A stretch of 6,090 nt of DNA. Source: Cuniculiplasma sp052315315 (lineage in GTDB: Archaea; Thermoplasmatota; Thermoplasmata; Thermoplasmatales; Thermoplasmataceae). The notes beneath the pieces were generated by a model that saw only the letters and a list, made by a program, of their open reading frames with translations, was not told the origin of the DNA and ran no database searches. Shown piece by piece: positions 5,934 through 6,090 of the stretch (positions are counted from its first letter, which is position 1; each line of letters starts with the position of its first letter). A program made the translations under genes and the position numbers. The DNA is taken from contig JBLSDE010000046.1 in assembly GCA_052315315.1 (NCBI GenBank), positions 1 to 6,090 on the forward strand. The letters are read 5' to 3'.

Positions 5934-5963
5934 ATAGAAAAATATAGAATAGAGGTTTTCTAT
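5934..5963. repeat. Inverted repeat overlapping the nth promoter (possible operator)
   Basis: ATAGAAAA (5934-5941) and TTTTCTAT (5956-5963) are perfect 8-bp inverted copies separated by 14 bp. A third TTTTCTA follows at 5963-5969. The left arm overlaps the TATA-like box of nth. The half-site spacing of about 22 bp centre to centre would suit a dimeric regulator, but in DNA this AT-rich an 8-bp match can occur by chance. Confidence 0.3.
5939..5948 (-). promoter_or_regulatory. TATA-like box for nth
   Basis: Read on the minus strand this is TCTATATTTT, centred about 19-20 nt before the nth ATG at 5924. The spacing is slightly short for the usual archaeal promoter but fits a leaderless or nearly leaderless transcript. 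It lies between the two arms of the inverted repeat at 5934-5963 and overlaps its left arm. Confidence 0.45.
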
Positions 5964-5969
5964 TTTCTA

Positions 5970-6090
5970 CCTTATTCTGTAAATTTTCTGCATAACTTCC
6001 TGATTACCGCTGAAGATCAATCTATTTTTGACTGTTTATTTTCTTAATTATCCCTTTTTATCACTATTTCCCATGAAATTTCTTAAATAA
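5970..6090. other. AT-rich non-coding sequence upstream of nth
   Basis: No coding frame of useful length begins or ends here; the one plus-strand ATG near 6073 is followed by a stop after five codons. The final TTAAATAA may be a promoter element for a gene beyond the right edge, but that cannot be judged from this window. Confidence 0.4.

Overview
The window looks like part of the genome of an archaeon, most likely a Thermoplasmatales-type euryarchaeote. Four things point there. The DNA is AT-rich with heavy use of ATA (Ile) and AGA/AGG (Arg) codons. A-T-rich TATA-like boxes sit about 20-27 nt before candidate start codons, with no convincing Shine-Dalgarno sites, which suggests leaderless transcripts. 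A very large, sequon-packed, C-terminally anchored surface protein carries 'GLPSG..W' type repeats, as in extracellular proteins of acidophilic archaea. The Nth-type DNA glycosylase has an archaeal-looking N-terminal motif. The lineage is an inference, not a proof.

Layout from left to right. (1) The 5' part of a minus-strand gene for a membrane-anchored extracellular protein runs off the left edge (1-432). (2) A decayed transposase remnant, resembling the C-terminal end of ISL3-family transposases, is spread over three reading frames (about 501-901). It is followed by about 250 bp with no recognisable gene. (3) A 1,097-residue surface glycoprotein (1158-4451) has a signal peptide, a beta-propeller-like head, eight tandem ~80-residue beta-domains and a C-terminal membrane anchor with a basic tail. 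(4) Nine bases downstream, on the same strand, is a short-chain dehydrogenase/reductase (4461-5246) with an intact catalytic set. (5) Converging on it with an 18-bp gap is a complete endonuclease III (nth) gene on the minus strand (5265-5924). The last ~165 bp hold the nth promoter region and AT-rich non-coding sequence.

The genes do not form one obvious pathway. Two cell-envelope proteins flank an insertion-sequence scar, which is typical of a variable, surface-facing region. This region meets ordinary metabolism and DNA-repair genes on the right. The most unusual object is the giant repeat protein: its repeats are strongly diverged in sequence but keep their length, a core 'NGTY' turn and a second '[FL]x[IV][NDK]G' turn, so N-glycosylation sites recur at a regular interval along a predicted stalk. 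No CRISPR array, tRNA, rRNA or intact mobile element was seen.
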